In this document: positions 13,624 to 14,207 of the stretch, piece by piece
Layout of the letters: every line of letters starts with the position of its first letter
Position numbering within the stretch: position 1 is the stretch's first letter
Origin: DATESZ01 sp035283845
Lineage (GTDB): Bacteria; Desulfobacterota; Syntrophia; Syntrophales; JACQWR01
Direction: 5' to 3'
DNA: 14,207 nt
Assembly: GCA_035283845.1 (NCBI GenBank)
Contig: DATESZ010000159.1
Coordinates: 1-14,207, forward strand
Program-made: the position numbers and the translations under genes
The notes under the pieces: model-generated
Told to the model about the DNA's origin: nothing
Seen by the model: only the letters and a program-made list of their open reading frames with translations
Databases searched by the model: none

Positions 13624-13722
13624 TATGGCCCTCCCCAAATTTTATGTTGCCAGTAAAAAGTAAATAAAAAACTTAAAACAATTGCAAACCTCCTCCCGAA
13701 CTAAGAACTTGGGATATATTGG

Positions 13723-14207
13723 TTAATTTTTAAAGGAGTTGTTAAACTTTTTAACTATGATAGTTGAGTTATTTCCTCCAAAGCCAAAGGAGTTTGAAAT
13801 GGCAGTATTAATTTCTTTCTGTCTGGCCTTATTAGCAACATAATCTAAGTCACATTCAGGGTCTGGGTTTTCTAAGTTAATGGTTGGAGGGATTACGCCT
13901 TTATTAATCGCTAAAAGGCATACTATAAGTTCTACTGCACCGGCAGCACCCATTAAATGCCCTGTCATTGATTTAGTTGAACTTATTGGTATCTTATACG
14001 CCTTGTTTCCAAAAACCATCTTTATTGCCTTAGTTTCCCCACAATCATTCGCCAATGTTGACGTTCCATGAGCATTAATATAATCAATATCGCTAATATC
14101 AAGATTGGCATCATCTATTGCTAAACGCATTGACTTGGATATTTGTATCTTGTCTTTTGGTTGCATAGTCATGTGAAAGGCGTCACTTGTGGCTCCGTAA
14201 CCGGCTA
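13723..14207 (-). CDS. fabF: beta-ketoacyl-ACP synthase II, C-terminal part (5' end outside the window)
   Basis: About 160 C-terminal residues of a condensing enzyme that elongates acyl-ACP with malonyl-ACP. The frame begins at the window edge with AGYGATSDAFHMT, so the ATG at 14172 is internal. Both catalytic histidine regions are present: NAHGTSTLANDCGE and STKSMTGHLMGAAGAVE. NSFGFGGNN, the C-terminal gate loop, follows. The active-site Cys would lie upstream, outside the window. FabF proteins are about 410 aa, so some 250 residues are missing because of the window edge rather than by truncation. It is upstream of acp in the same direction. Confidence 0.95.
   Translation of the reverse strand, partial: AGYGATSDAFHMTMQPKDKIQISKSMRLAIDDANLDISDIDYINAHGTSTLANDCGETKAIKMVFGNKAYKIPISSTKSMTGHLMGAAGAVELIVCLLAINKGVIPPTINLENPDPECDLDYVANKARQKEINTAISNSFGFGGNNSTIIVKKFNNSFKN

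Noticed and set aside
13235..13663. 142-codon plus-strand ORF
   Set aside because: It is antisense to the acyl carrier protein gene; the Ser- and Phe-rich translation is typical of a shadow frame.

Overview
This 14.2-kb window is an accessory, defence-type region from an unidentified bacterium. Almost everything is on the minus strand, so biological order runs from high to low coordinates. At the high end are a fabF fragment and an acyl carrier protein gene, which are ordinary type II fatty acid synthesis genes. The rest is one large, heavily decorated type I restriction-modification (RM) locus. A transposase-like gene running off the low end closes the window. The abundant GC-rich palindromic repeats, small inverted-repeat elements and mosaic base composition suggest a repeat-rich environmental genome. 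I would not name a phylum with confidence.

Layout in transcription order: fabF (partial), acp, a 555-bp gap holding a 298-bp inverted-repeat element and a sigma70-like promoter, hsdM (split by a one-base frameshift), a 190-bp MITE-like element, a Fic AMPylase gene, an hsdM-tail mini-ORF, an ORF6N gene, a GIY-YIG mini-gene between 15-bp inverted repeats, a second hsdM-tail mini-ORF, a membrane-anchored protein, a third tail-like mini-ORF, a 263-aa unknown protein, a last short tail ending LGYGG, hsdS, a DUF3800 gene, hsdR, then a gap with a 28-bp palindrome and the transposase-like gene.

The most notable pattern is at the gene junctions. HsdM ends in a short segment of the type NLKELGYGV, whose DNA also carries a Shine-Dalgarno sequence and an overlapping ATG. 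Versions of that segment recur as 11 to 35 codon ORFs ahead of ORF6N, the membrane protein, the 263-aa protein and hsdS. The ancestral hsdM-hsdS overlap therefore looks as if it was reused as a landing seam and translational-restart module each time an accessory gene was acquired.

A second layer is insertion of palindromic GC-rich repeats, in frame and without stop codons, into all three core subunits: HsdR twice, HsdM once, HsdS twice. In HsdS the two repeat blocks flank a complete DUF559 endonuclease-like domain placed in the linker between the two target-recognition halves. This looks like a nuclease-repeat cassette that moved into a specificity subunit. hsdS, DUF3800 and hsdR overlap by 1 and 4 bases and are translationally coupled. 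Whether the RM system is active depends on whether the hsdM frameshift is real.
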